Assembly: GCF_000067165.1 (NCBI RefSeq)
Contig: NC_010162.1
Location: forward strand, 6,455,001 to 6,519,000
Direction: 5' to 3'
Length of the DNA: 64,000 nt
Origin: Sorangium cellulosum So ce56
GTDB taxonomy: Bacteria > Myxococcota_A > Polyangia > Polyangiales > Polyangiaceae
Shown: positions 1-8,776 of the stretch, in pieces
How positions within the stretch are numbered: position 1 is the stretch's first letter
How the letters are laid out: each line of letters starts with the position of its first letter
The notes under the pieces: generated by a model
Told to the model about the DNA's origin: nothing
Seen by the model: only the letters and a program-made list of their open reading frames with translations
The model's database searches: none
Program-made: the position numbers and the translations under genes

Positions 1-1
1 C

Positions 2-631
2 ATCGTGGCCTCGCTCGTGATCTGCACGCTCCTCTACGTCTCCGTCGCGGCGATCCTGACGGGCATGGTGCCCTACACCGAGCTGAGCATCGACGCGCCG
101 GTCTCCGATGCCTTCGCGCGCGTCGGCCTCCCGTGGGCGCAGTTCATCATCTCCTTCGGGGCGGTCGCCGGGATCACCTCCGTGTTGCTCGTGCTCATGC
201 TCAGCCAGCCGCGCGTGCTGCTCGCCATGGCCCGTGACGGGCTCCTGCCCAGGCGCTTCTTCGGATCGGTGCACCCGGTCTTCAAGACACCGTGGAAGTC
301 CACCTTGCTCACCGGGTTCGTGGTCGCCACCCTCTCGGCGCTCCTCCCGCTGCGGATCCTCGCGGAGCTCGTCAACATCGGGACGCTCCTTGCGTTCGTG
401 TTCGTCTGCGCGGCGGTCCTGATCATGCGCCGGACGGCGCCGGACGCGCCGCGCCCGTTCCGGGTGCCGCTCTACCCGCTCACGCCGATCCTCGGGATCG
501 TGATCTGCCTCCTCCTCATGTTCTCGCTGCCCACCGAGAACTGGCTGCGCCTCGCCGCCTGGCTCCTCCTCGGGTTCGCGATCTACTTCGGCTACAGCCG
601 CAAGCACAGCGCGATGACGGCGCGCCCGTGA
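2..631 (+). CDS. APC-superfamily amino acid permease, C-terminal part (5' end outside window)
   Basis: The frame is open from the first bases, so this is the last ~209 codons of a longer gene. Hydrophobic stretches suggest about five or six membrane helices in the inner membrane. Between two of them lies an R-x-L-L-A-M-A-R-D-G-L-L-P type loop, which is characteristic of cationic amino acid transporters of the APC superfamily. The following F-R-V-P-L-Y-P motif also fits that group. It probably imports a basic or neutral amino acid; the substrate cannot be read from this fragment. It ends 61 bp before the P-type ATPase gene on the same strand, so the two may be co-transcribed. The family call is firm and the substrate is unknown. 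Confidence 0.85.
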   Translation: MVASLVICTLLYVSVAAILTGMVPYTELSIDAPVSDAFARVGLPWAQFIISFGAVAGITSVLLVLMLSQPRVLLAMARDGLLPRRFFGSVHPVFKTPWKSTLLTGFVVATLSALLPLRILAELVNIGTLLAFVFVCAAVLIMRRTAPDAPRPFRVPLYPLTPILGIVICLLLMFSLPTENWLRLAAWLLLGFAIYFGYSRKHSAMTARP

Positions 632-692
632 CGCTGATCCCTGAGTCCCCGCGCTACCGCGTGGCAAGGGGGCTCGGCCGAGGCCCGCGGAG

Positions 693-3407
693 GTGAGCCG
701 TTCGTCTCCTCCCGTCGCCGCGGTCGGACAGGCAAGGCCGTCCCACGGCACCTGCGCTCAGCCACGCATCCGTCCTTTGGAGCTCGCCGCGCTCCCGGTC
801 GAGGGGCGAATCCAGGCATTGCGGTCCGCTCCGGATGGGCTGACCGAGGCCGAAGCGGCGAGGAGGCGGCTCGCTCACGGCGACAACGAGCTCGCGCCGC
901 CCCGGCGTTCACGTCCGCTCCGGGCGCTGCTCGCGCAGCTCACCCATACGCTCGCGTTGCTGCTCTGGCTCGGCGCTGGGCTGGCCTTCGCCGCGGGCGC
1001 CCCGGAGCTGGGGTTCGCCATCGTCGCTGTCGTCGTGCTCAACGGCGCGTTCGCGTTCATCCAGGAGCACCGCGCCGAGCAGGTCGTGAGCAGCCTGATG
1101 CGCCGTGTGGCGGTGCGCGCCCGCGTCGTCCGGGCGGGCATCGAGCAGCGAATGCCGGCGCGCGAGCTCGTCCCGGGCGACGTGGTCCGGCTCGCGGCAG
1201 GTGAGATCGTGCCGGCCGACTGCATCTTGCTCGGCGCAGACAGCCTCTCGATCGACCTCTCGATGCTCACGGGGGAGACGGTGCCGGTCGATCGCGACGC
1301 CGCGACGATTGACTCGCCGGGCCGTGCGGGGGAGCTCGCGCTCCCGAGCCTGCTCCCGAGCGGCGCGTCCGTGGTGACCGGCGCGGGCGAGGCGCTCGTG
1401 TTCGCGACAGGCGCGGAGAGCGCGGCGGGCAAGATCGCCAGGCTCCTCGAGCAGGGCGGGCGCGAGGGCTCGCTGCTCGAGCGCCAGGTCGCGCAGCTCT
1501 CGCACGTCACCGCGGCCATCGCGGTGATCGCCGGCGCGGCCACGCTGGTGCTGGCGCAGGCGTTCCATCGCGTCGGCCCGCTCGGCGCGCTCACGTTCGC
1601 GATCGGCGTGATCGTGGCGCTCGTCCCCGAGGGGCTGCTCCCGACGCTCAGCGTGTCGCTCGCGATCGGCGCGCAGCGCATGGCGGCGCGCGGGGCTCCG
1701 GTGCGGCGCCTCTCCGCGGTCGAGGTGGTCGGGTCCGTGACGACCATCTGCACGGACAAGACGGGAACCCTCACGCAGAACGCGCTCTCGGTGCGCGGCT
1801 TCATCCCCGCGCGCGGCGCGCCCCCGGACGCGGAACAGGCGGCGCGGCTCGCGGCCGCGCTGTGCAACAACGCGCGCCCGGCGCCGGCGGGCGGCGATTA
1901 CGAGGGCGATCCGGTCGACGTGGCCCTCGCGCGCTGGGCCGCGGCCGGCGGAGTGGACCTGGCCGAGGCGCGCGCCCGGCGGCCGCGGATCGCCGATACC
2001 GCGTTCGACGCGCGCCGGCGCTACATGGCCGTGACGTGCGCGGAAGGCGGCGCCACGCGGGACTTCGTGAAGGGGGCGCCCGAGGCGGTCGTCGCGCTGA
2101 GCGGCGCGCCGGCGCCCGCGGGCCTCGACGAGGCGGTGGTGGGCGCGGCCGAGCGCGGCGAGCGCGTCCTCCTGCTCGCCGTGAGGGAGGCCGGCGGCCC
2201 GCTCACGTGCCTGGGCCTCGCCTGCCTGCACGACCCGACGCGGCCGGAGGTCCCCGCGGCGATCGCCGCGTGCCGGCGCGCGGGCGTGCGGGTCGTGATC
2301 CTGACGGGCGATCACCCCGCAACGGCGCGCGCCGTGGCCGCCGCCATCGGGCTGGATGCGGCGGACCGCATGGTCGAGGGGCCCGAGATCGACGCGATGG
2401 ACGACCGGGCGTTGCTCGAGCTGCTCCAGGCCGGCGCGAGCCTCGCGCGCACGACGCCGGAGCAGAAGCTGCGGGTCGTGCAGGTGCTGCGGCGGTCCGG
2501 CGAGGTGGTCGTGGCGACCGGCGACGGCGTGAACGACGCCCCCGCGCTCCGCGCCGCCGACGTCGGCGTGGCCATGGGCCTGCGCGGCACGGAGGTGGCC
2601 AAGCAGGCGGCGGACATCATCCTGTCCGACGACAACTTCGCCACGATCGTGGCGGCCATCGAGGAAGGCCGGGCCATCAAGCAGAATATCCGCCGCTTCG
2701 TGAGTTATGTGTTCACGAGCAACGTCGCGGAGCTCGTCCCGTTCCTACTCTACATCTTCCTTCCGATCCCTCTCCCGCTGGCGATCGTGCAGGTGCTCGC
2801 GATCGATCTCGGGACCGACGTGCTCCCTGCGCTGGCGCTCGGCGTGGAGCCGGCGTCGCCCGCGACGCTCCACGTCCCTCCGGAGCCGCCCCGCAAGCCG
2901 ATCCTCACCCGGGCGCTCGCGCTGCGGACTTTCTTCCTTTACGGGGCCGTCGAGGCGCTGCTCGGCGTTCTGGCATATTTCGGCTTCTACTGGGCGCACG
3001 GCTGGAGGCCGTTCGACTCGCTCGATCCGCTTCGCGGGCTGGAGCGTGAGGCGGCGACGATGACCTTCGTGGGGATCGTCGCCGGTCAGATAGGGTGTCT
3101 GTTCGCGCAGCGCGACGGGCCTCTCCGGAAGCGGCTCGCCTTCTGGTCGAACCCGTGGGTGGCCGCGGGGCTCGCGATCGAGGTCGCGTTGACGATAGCG
3201 CTGCTCTATGTGCCTGGGCTGAACCGGCTCTTCGCGATGGTCCCGGTGGGATCGGCGTGGCTCCTGTGGCTGCTCGGCGGCGCCGCCGTCATGGTGCTCG
3301 TCGATGCGCTGCGGCGAGCCACGCTGGCGCGCTGCCCGGCCGACTCAGCATCGGGGAGAAGCGCCGCTCCCGGTCAGCGGGAACACCTCCGCCACGTGAG
3401 GCGGTAG
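693..3407 (+). CDS. P-type cation-transporting ATPase (P2 type, Na+/K+-ATPase-like membrane core)
   Basis: A 904-residue inner-membrane pump. Domains in order: N-terminal cation-ATPase domain (about 28-100), first helix pair, actuator domain with L-T-G-E-T near 192-196, helix 4 with V-P-E-G-L-L-P, phosphorylation site D-K-T-G-T-L-T with Asp near 355, nucleotide domain, T-G-D-G-V-N-D-A-P near 609-617, and C-terminal helices. The M5/M6 segment reads S-N-V-A-E-L-V-P-F then I-D-L-G-T-D, closer to Na+,K+-type pumps than to SERCA. That suggests monovalent cations, but this is an inference. A GGAGG abuts the GTG at 693, which is tight for a start, and a later start near codon 29 is possible. Catalytic residues look intact. 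Confidence 0.92.
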   Translation: MSRSSPPVAAVGQARPSHGTCAQPRIRPLELAALPVEGRIQALRSAPDGLTEAEAARRRLAHGDNELAPPRRSRPLRALLAQLTHTLALLLWLGAGLAFAAGAPELGFAIVAVVVLNGAFAFIQEHRAEQVVSSLMRRVAVRARVVRAGIEQRMPARELVPGDVVRLAAGEIVPADCILLGADSLSIDLSMLTGETVPVDRDAATIDSPGRAGELALPSLLPSGASVVTGAGEALVFATGAESAAGKIARLLEQGGREGSLLERQVAQLSHVTAAIAVIAGAATLVLAQAFHRVGPLGALTFAIGVIVALVPEGLLPTLSVSLAIGAQRMAARGAPVRRLSAVEVVGSVTTICTDKTGTLTQNALSVRGFIPARGAPPDAEQAARLAAALCNNARPAPAGGDYEGDPVDVALARWAAAGGVDLAEARARRPRIADTAFDARRRYMAVTCAEGGATRDFVKGAPEAVVALSGAPAPAGLDEAVVGAAERGERVLLLAVREAGGPLTCLGLACLHDPTRPEVPAAIAACRRAGVRVVILTGDHPATARAVAAAIGLDAADRMVEGPEIDAMDDRALLELLQAGASLARTTPEQKLRVVQVLRRSGEVVVATGDGVNDAPALRAADVGVAMGLRGTEVAKQAADIILSDDNFATIVAAIEEGRAIKQNIRRFVSYVFTSNVAELVPFLLYIFLPIPLPLAIVQVLAIDLGTDVLPALALGVEPASPATLHVPPEPPRKPILTRALALRTFFLYGAVEALLGVLAYFGFYWAHGWRPFDSLDPLRGLEREAATMTFVGIVAGQIGCLFAQRDGPLRKRLAFWSNPWVAAGLAIEVALTIALLYVPGLNRLFAMVPVGSAWLLWLLGGAAVMVLVDALRRATLARCPADSASGRSAAPGQREHLRHVRR

Positions 3408-3837
3408 CTCTGCTCCCTCACGGTGATCCGGCCTGTCCCGGCGGAATTTTGGCTATTGTCGATATCGACGGACATCCTGATGACGAGCGGCGCGATGGAT
3501 CCGTACGGCGACCATACGGCGGTCTCCGGCCCCAGCGTGTCGCGGCGCGCAAAGCCGGATTCCGGTGTGGTCATGAGGCGCTCCTGCGGTGAGGGGACCC
3601 GCGCCATCTTCACCGCTCCCGCACGCGACAGCCAGCGATCCTATCGATGCGCCAGACAGCGCGGACGGCGCGAGTCCGTCACCGTGGTCCTCGCACAGCG
3701 GCGGAGACGCCGGGGCGGCGCCGGCATCTCATGCTGCCGGGTGCGCGAGGCCGGGCGAGCGCGCGAGGATCACGGATCTCGGGCGCAAGCGCCGAGACGC
3801 GCCGCGCGGACCCCGGATGTCCCGGAGGCGAGCCCCG
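3408..3837 (+). other. Intergenic region, no gene recognised
   Basis: About 430 bp lie between the ATPase stop and the arginine decarboxylase start. Frames are open on both strands because of base composition, but none gives a recognisable protein. A GGAGG at 3824-3828 serves the downstream gene. The region presumably holds its promoter; I could not identify one. Confidence 0.4.
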
Positions 3838-4458
3838 ATGCAACGAGAACCGAATTACCTCACCCGCGTGCCCCTGGCCTACTTCGTCACGTCGGGATAC
3901 GGAGACACCGACTACGGTGGTGGGCTCGATCCATGGCATACAGGGTCGTTCGATCTCGCCCTGGCGATGGGCGGGATCGAGAACTTCAACATCGTCGTCT
4001 GCAGCTCCGTGATCCCGCCGGAGGCGTACGAGATCCCCATCGAGGTCGCAAAGCCCCATTTCCGGCACGGCGCGGTGATGGAGGTGATCCTGGCCTCCGT
4101 GAACGGGAGGGCCGGCGAGACCGTCACGGCGGGGCTGGGCCGCGTCCGCGTCCGCGATCGGTCGACCGGCGCCTGTCTCGGCGGGTTCGCCGCCGAGTAC
4201 GAGGGGCACGACGACGCCGCCACGGCCGCGAGCACGCTCCGTCGCGAGCTGGAGGGAATAGCGCTGCGCCGCTATGGCGCCGCGCAGGTCGACCTCGAGT
4301 TCGACGAGCCGGCGATCGCCTCGCGCCAGGTACAGAACAAGCACGGCACCGCCATCGCCGCGCTGTGCTGGCTCACCTATTCGTTCCCGCAGCTGACTGA
4401 GGCGCAGCGCGAGGCCCTGCGCGCCGCGGAGAAGGCGCGGTGTCGAGCGGGTAAGTAG
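3838..4458 (+). CDS. Pyruvoyl-dependent arginine decarboxylase
   Basis: A 206-residue protein of the PvlArgDC family, which makes agmatine and CO2 from arginine without pyridoxal phosphate. The proenzyme self-cleaves at a Ser-Ser bond to make the pyruvoyl cofactor. Here the site is V-V-C-S-S-V-I-P-P with Ser56-Ser57, preceded by a G-G-I-E-N-F-N segment as in the family. The ATG at 3838 is chosen because GGAGG sits 9 nt upstream and the conserved N-terminus begins there; the frame is open further upstream without homology. The product is the start of polyamine synthesis or acid resistance. It converges on ppsA. Confidence 0.85.
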   Translation: MQREPNYLTRVPLAYFVTSGYGDTDYGGGLDPWHTGSFDLALAMGGIENFNIVVCSSVIPPEAYEIPIEVAKPHFRHGAVMEVILASVNGRAGETVTAGLGRVRVRDRSTGACLGGFAAEYEGHDDAATAASTLRRELEGIALRRYGAAQVDLEFDEPAIASRQVQNKHGTAIAALCWLTYSFPQLTEAQREALRAAEKARCRAGK

Positions 4459-4480
4459 CCAGCAGGGCCCGTCGCCGCCG

Positions 4481-6808
4481 TCACGGCCGCCGCGCCGCGT
4501 CGAGCAAGAGCCGCCGCTCGGCCGCCGCGATGACCTGGCGCGCCGCCGGCTCGGCGTCCGGGTTCACCGAGATCGAGGTGATGCCGAGCCGCACGAGGTG
4601 CTCGGCGAACTCGGGGCGGTTCGACGGCGCCTGGCCGCAGAGCGACGAAGTGATCCCTGCCGCCCTGCACGCCTGGATGATCCGCCCGACGGCGTCGAGC
4701 ACCGCCGCGTCGGACTCGTCGAACAGCTCGGCGCACACCGCGGAGTCGCGGTCCACCCCGAGCATGAGCTGGGTCAGATCGTTCGAGCCGATCGAGACGC
4801 CGTCGATGCCCATGCGCGCATACTCCGGGATCCAGAACGCGACGGAAGGCACCTCGGCCATGACCCAGCGGTGCAGCCCGCGCTGGCGGCCGAGCGGGCT
4901 CCGGTCGATGAGCTCCAGGCAGGCCGCGAGCTCCCAGCGCGTGCGGACGAACGGGATCATGACATGCAGGTTCGGCGTCTCCTCGCGGACGCGGGCGAGC
5001 ACCTCGAGCTCGAGCGCGAACAGCTCCGGCTCGCGGACGTACCTGTAGCAGCCGCGGTATCCGATCATGGGGTTGTCCTCGGCGGGCTCGAATTGCTCAC
5101 CTCCCTTGAGCCCGCGGAACTCGTTGGTGCGGAAATCGTACGTCCGGTAGATGACCGGACGGGGCTGGAAGGCGCGGGTGATGCGGAGCAGCGCGGCCGA
5201 CATCTTCTGGAGGAACTCGTCGCGGCCGCCGGACGCGATCAGGGCCTTCGGATGCACGCCGCCGAGCGCGTCGAGCAGCATGAACTCGGCCCGGAGCAGC
5301 CCCACGCCGTCCACGGGCAACGCGGCCACCTCCTCGGCGCGCTCGGCGATCGCCAGGTTCACGTAGAGCCGCGTGCCGAGCACCGCCGGCGAAGCCGCGC
5401 GCGAGCCGGCGGCGGCCGGCGCGCGCTCGGCCGGCGCCTCGGCCTTCGCGGCGGGCCCGGCTCCCGCACCCGCGGGCGCCCCGTCCGGAGCGGCCCCGGG
5501 CGCCTCCGCGGCGGCCCGGGCTCCTTCGAGGACCTTGCCGTGCGCGCCGTCGACGGTGACGGTCTCGCCGTCCCGCAGGGTCCGCGTGGCGGCGCGCGTG
5601 CCCACGACACAGGGGATGCGGAGCTCGCGGCTGACGATCGCGGCGTGGCAGGTCATCCCGCCGCTGTCCGTGACGAGGGCCGCCGCGCGCCGGATGGCGG
5701 GCACCCAGTCGGGCGACGTCATGGGCGCCACGAGGACCTCGCCGGCCTCCAGCCGGTGCCCCTCCTCCGGCGAGCGGAGCACGCGCACCGTCCCGGAGGC
5801 CGTGCCCGGAGACGCGCCGAGCCCCGAGACGAGGACCTCTCCGGGGGCGGGGTGCGGCGCGCCCAGCGTGGTGATCGGGCGGGTTTGCACCAGGTACGTC
5901 GCCCCGCCCTCGACAGCCCACTCGATATCTTGGGGAGCGTCGTAATGCCCTTCGACCTGCAGCGCGAGGCGCGCGAGCTCGAGCACCTCGTCGTCGTTGA
6001 GCACGCGCCGCGCGCCCTCGTCCTCCGACAGATCCACGCGCTGCTCTCCGCCGTCCGGCGCGCGCACCAGCTTGAACGCCTTGTGGCCGACGCGCGCCTC
6101 CAGCAGCCGCGGCCCGCGCTTCGCGACCGTGTACGTGTCCGGCTCGACCTGCCCGCCCACCACGACCTCGCCGAGCCCGAACGCCGCCTCGATGACGAGG
6201 CGTGACGTGTCCTTCGTGGCGGGATCCGCGGTGAAGATGACGCCGGAGCGCTCGGAGCTCACCATGCGCTGCACGACGACCGCCAGGGCGGGCTCCTCCG
6301 TCAAGCGCTGGGATTTCCGATAGCTGACCACGCGCTCGCCGAAGGCGGAGGCCCAGCAGTCGCGCACGCGATCCAGCAACGCTTGCTCGCCGGTCACGTC
6401 GGTGTACGTCTCGTGCATGCCGGCGAACGAGGTCGATGCCGAGTCCTCCGAGGTGGCGGACGACCGGACGGCCACGAGAGTGTCGAGCCCCAGCCTCCGG
6501 TAGGCATCGACGATCTCCGCCTGCATCTCTGCCGGGAGCGGCGCGGCCCGGACGAGGCGCTGCAGCGCGGCGCAGGTCGCGCGCAGCGCGGCCGGGTCGC
6601 TCGGATCGGCCTCGGTGAAGAGCGCGACGAGCTGCTTTCGCACGCCCGCGGCATCCATCGCCGCGAGGTACGCGTCCGCGGTGATGACGAAGCCCGGAGG
6701 CACGGGCAGGCCGGCGCGCGCGAGCTCCCCGAGGTTGCTGCCTTTTCCGCCGGCGGAGGCGACATCCGCGCGAGACAATGAATCGAACCAGAGGACGTGC
6801 GCGGTCAC
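4481..6808 (-). CDS. ppsA: Phosphoenolpyruvate synthase
   Basis: A 775-residue cytosolic enzyme converting pyruvate + ATP to PEP + AMP + phosphate. The N-terminal ATP-grasp domain begins with F-D-S-L-S-R and K-G-S-N-L-G-E. The swivelling phosphohistidine domain carries G-G-M-T-C-H-A-A with the active His near 388. The C-terminal PEP/pyruvate barrel has I-G-S-N-D-L-T-Q and ends with the conserved L-C-G-Q-A-P-S and S-V-N-P-D-A. An Ala/Pro/Gly-rich stretch of about 50 residues (near 435-480) joins the His domain to the barrel and looks like a lineage-specific linker. It is divergent from the hydrogenase operon, with 165 bp between the starts. Co-location with hydrogenase and arginine decarboxylase suggests a low-oxygen or starvation role (inference). 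Confidence 0.95.
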   Translation of the reverse strand: MTAHVLWFDSLSRADVASAGGKGSNLGELARAGLPVPPGFVITADAYLAAMDAAGVRKQLVALFTEADPSDPAALRATCAALQRLVRAAPLPAEMQAEIVDAYRRLGLDTLVAVRSSATSEDSASTSFAGMHETYTDVTGEQALLDRVRDCWASAFGERVVSYRKSQRLTEEPALAVVVQRMVSSERSGVIFTADPATKDTSRLVIEAAFGLGEVVVGGQVEPDTYTVAKRGPRLLEARVGHKAFKLVRAPDGGEQRVDLSEDEGARRVLNDDEVLELARLALQVEGHYDAPQDIEWAVEGGATYLVQTRPITTLGAPHPAPGEVLVSGLGASPGTASGTVRVLRSPEEGHRLEAGEVLVAPMTSPDWVPAIRRAAALVTDSGGMTCHAAIVSRELRIPCVVGTRAATRTLRDGETVTVDGAHGKVLEGARAAAEAPGAAPDGAPAGAGAGPAAKAEAPAERAPAAAGSRAASPAVLGTRLYVNLAIAERAEEVAALPVDGVGLLRAEFMLLDALGGVHPKALIASGGRDEFLQKMSAALLRITRAFQPRPVIYRTYDFRTNEFRGLKGGEQFEPAEDNPMIGYRGCYRYVREPELFALELEVLARVREETPNLHVMIPFVRTRWELAACLELIDRSPLGRQRGLHRWVMAEVPSVAFWIPEYARMGIDGVSIGSNDLTQLMLGVDRDSAVCAELFDESDAAVLDAVGRIIQACRAAGITSSLCGQAPSNRPEFAEHLVRLGITSISVNPDAEPAARQVIAAAERRLLLDAARRP

Positions 6809-6973
6809 CGTGTCTCCTCATCGAGCTCTGGATGCCTCCGCTCGGCGCTACTGCGCCGGCGGACGCTCGATCGCCCGTGCGTGCGTCGGAGCAACAAGCG
6901 GACCCGCCGCCATGCCCGTGTTGGTCGTCTGCTGCTCGAACCCAGCGGCACGGACCGTGCCCACCGGCCCCGC
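6809..6973. promoter_or_regulatory. Divergent intergenic region between ppsA and the hydrogenase operon
   Basis: A 165-bp spacer between two divergent starts must hold promoters for both units. No convincing -35/-10 pair or sigma54 GG-N10-GC box was found. The hydrogenase start has no clear Shine-Dalgarno sequence. Confidence 0.4.
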
Positions 6974-8302
6974 ATGAGCGGCGCAGAGACCGGCTTTCAT
7001 CCTGGCGATCGCGCCGTCCTCGGCCGGCCGGGGATCGCCGCGCTCCTCCAGGGACTGCGCGAGGACGGGTACCGGCTCATCGGTCCCACGCTCCGCGGCG
7101 GGGCCATCGTGTACGACGAAATCCAGGGCGCGGAGGAGCTCCCCGCCGGCTGGACCGAGCAGCAGGAGGCCGGCCGCTACCGGCTCGCCAGGCGCGCGGA
7201 CGAGGCGCTGTTCGGCTACGCGGTCGGGCCGCGGTCGCTCAAGCACCTCCTGTTCGTCCCCCGGCTTCGCCTGGTGCAGCTCAGGCGGCGAGGCGGATCC
7301 ATCTCGCGGACCGACGAGGCCGAGGCCCCTCCGCGCCTCGCCGTCCTCGGCGCGCGGGCGTGTGATCTCGCCGCGATCGACGTGCAGGACCGCGTCTTCA
7401 TCGACAGCCCGCATCCGGATCCCGACTATGTGGCGCGCCGCGGGAGCCTCTTCGTCATCGCGGTGCAGTGCGGACAGGCCGGCGGGACGTGCTTCTGCGT
7501 GTCGATGCGTACCGGGCCGCGCACCGAGCGTGGCTTCGACCTCGCGCTGACCGAGCTCCTCGACGATGGCCACCGTTTCTTCGTCGAGGTGGGCAGCGAC
7601 GCCGGCGCTTCCCTGCTCGCTCGCGCCGGCGCTTCCAGAGCGGGCGAGGACGACGCCCGCGCAGCCTTCGAGGTCTCGCGGTGCACGGCGACCCAGATGG
7701 GCAGGAAGCTCGATACAGACGGCATCAAGGAGCTCTTCTATCGAAACCTCGAGCACCCCCGCTGGGATGACGTGGCCGAGCGCTGCCTCGGATGCACGAA
7801 CTGCACGCTCGCGTGCCCGACGTGCTTCTGCAGCACGATCGAGGACGCGACGGACCTCCCGGTCGACGCGGGTCAGGACGTCGTCAACACGGGTCGGGAC
7901 TCCGCGTCCGCGGGTCCCTCCGTCCACATGGGTCGGGACTCCGCGTCCGCGGGTCCCTCCGTCCACATGGGTCGGGACTCCGCGTCCGCGGGTCCCTCCG
8001 TCCACATGGGTCGGGACTCCGCGTCCGCGGGTCCCTCCGCCGTGGCCGAGCGCTTCCGGCGCTGGGACTCGTGCTTCTCGCTCGACCACTCGTACCTGCA
8101 CGGCGGCAGCGTCCGCGCCTCGCTCCGGGCCCGCTACAGGCAATGGCTCACGCACAAGCTGGCCACGTGGATCGATCAGTTCGGCACGTCCGGCTGCGTC
8201 GGCTGCGGCCGGTGCATCACGTGGTGCCCCGTCGGGATCGACATCACCGAAGAGGCGGCCGCCATCCGGGCCGGAGACGGCGCCGTCGCCGGGAAGGGGT
8301 AG
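6974..8302 (+). CDS. hydB: [NiFe] hydrogenase beta subunit (sulfhydrogenase type), double [4Fe-4S] electron-transfer protein
   Basis: A 442-residue cytosolic subunit that passes electrons between the flavin gamma subunit and the hydrogenase dimer in group 3b enzymes. The N-terminal two thirds match the HydB-type domain, with G-A-R-A-C-D-L and C-F-C-V-S in the middle. Two ferredoxin motifs follow: C-x2-C-x2-C-x3-C-P (C-L-G-C-T-N-C) and C-V-G-C-G-R-C-x3-C-P near the C-terminus. Between them a 39-bp tandem repeat (7891-8039) adds about 50 residues of R-D-S-A-S-A-G-P-S units, which is unusual for the family. ATG 6974 starts the conserved part; the frame is open upstream to 6797 without homology. 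It is the first gene of the operon, with a 6-bp gap to the next. Confidence 0.88.
   Translation: MSGAETGFHPGDRAVLGRPGIAALLQGLREDGYRLIGPTLRGGAIVYDEIQGAEELPAGWTEQQEAGRYRLARRADEALFGYAVGPRSLKHLLFVPRLRLVQLRRRGGSISRTDEAEAPPRLAVLGARACDLAAIDVQDRVFIDSPHPDPDYVARRGSLFVIAVQCGQAGGTCFCVSMRTGPRTERGFDLALTELLDDGHRFFVEVGSDAGASLLARAGASRAGEDDARAAFEVSRCTATQMGRKLDTDGIKELFYRNLEHPRWDDVAERCLGCTNCTLACPTCFCSTIEDATDLPVDAGQDVVNTGRDSASAGPSVHMGRDSASAGPSVHMGRDSASAGPSVHMGRDSASAGPSAVAERFRRWDSCFSLDHSYLHGGSVRASLRARYRQWLTHKLATWIDQFGTSGCVGCGRCITWCPVGIDITEEAAAIRAGDGAVAGKG
7891..8039 (+). repeat. 39-bp tandem repeat (3.8 copies) inside hydB
   Basis: Copies start at 7891, 7930, 7969 and 8008; the last is cut after about 32 bp. The copies look identical. 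Each unit holds a short inverted repeat (GGGAC ... GTCCC). Because 39 is divisible by three the frame is kept and the unit encodes 13 residues. A degenerate part-copy may precede it at about 7869-7888. Confidence 0.95.
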
Positions 8303-8308
8303 GCGCCG

Positions 8309-8776
8309 ATGAAGGCGGAGGAGCTCCTGCCCCTTCTCGGAGCCCACCCGTTCCTGGACGGGCTCCCGGCCGCGCACCTCGCGCGCCTGGCCGAGGGCGC
8401 GTTTGCGCGGAGCTTCCCGGAGGGGGCGTTCCTCCTCCGGGAGGGAGGCGAGGCGGATGCGCTCTACCTGCTCGCGCAGGGGCGCGTGACGCTCGAGATC
8501 CACCGCCCCGGTCGCGACCCGGTGCAGGTCGAGAGCCTGGCGGGCGGGGACATCCTGGGCCTGCACTGGCTCTTCCCGCCGCGGCGATGGGTGCTCGACG
8601 CGCGCGCGGTCACGCCGGTCCGCTCGATCGGGCTCGACGCCGGGCACCTGCGGGCGTGCTCGGACGCCGATCCCGCGCTCGGGTACGCCGTGTCCCTGCG
8701 CCTCCTGCGGCAGCTCTACGCGCGGCTGGAGCGCGTGCGGCTGCAGCGGCTCGACGTCTACAGGGCCGAGCCATGA
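8309..8776 (+). CDS. Cyclic-nucleotide-binding-domain protein without DNA-binding domain, in hydrogenase operon
   Basis: A 155-residue soluble protein made almost entirely of one cNMP-binding (CAP_ED) beta-barrel. Visible parts are F-L-D-G-L-P, F-P-E-G-A-F-L-L-R-E-G, D-A-L-Y-L-L-A-Q-G-R-V and a C-terminal helix. The phosphate-binding cassette looks like a Crp/Fnr sensor, but the chain stops before any helix-turn-helix. It therefore probably acts by protein contact on the hydrogenase, not as a transcription factor (inference). Its stop overlaps the next start (ATGA at 8773-8776), so the genes are translationally coupled. Ligand unknown. Confidence 0.85.
   Translation: MKAEELLPLLGAHPFLDGLPAAHLARLAEGAFARSFPEGAFLLREGGEADALYLLAQGRVTLEIHRPGRDPVQVESLAGGDILGLHWLFPPRRWVLDARAVTPVRSIGLDAGHLRACSDADPALGYAVSLRLLRQLYARLERVRLQRLDVYRAEP

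Noticed and set aside
7891..8039. CRISPR array
   Set aside because: The 39-bp units are contiguous with no spacers and lie inside a coding gene. The 20-bp repeat at 42381 also has no spacers.
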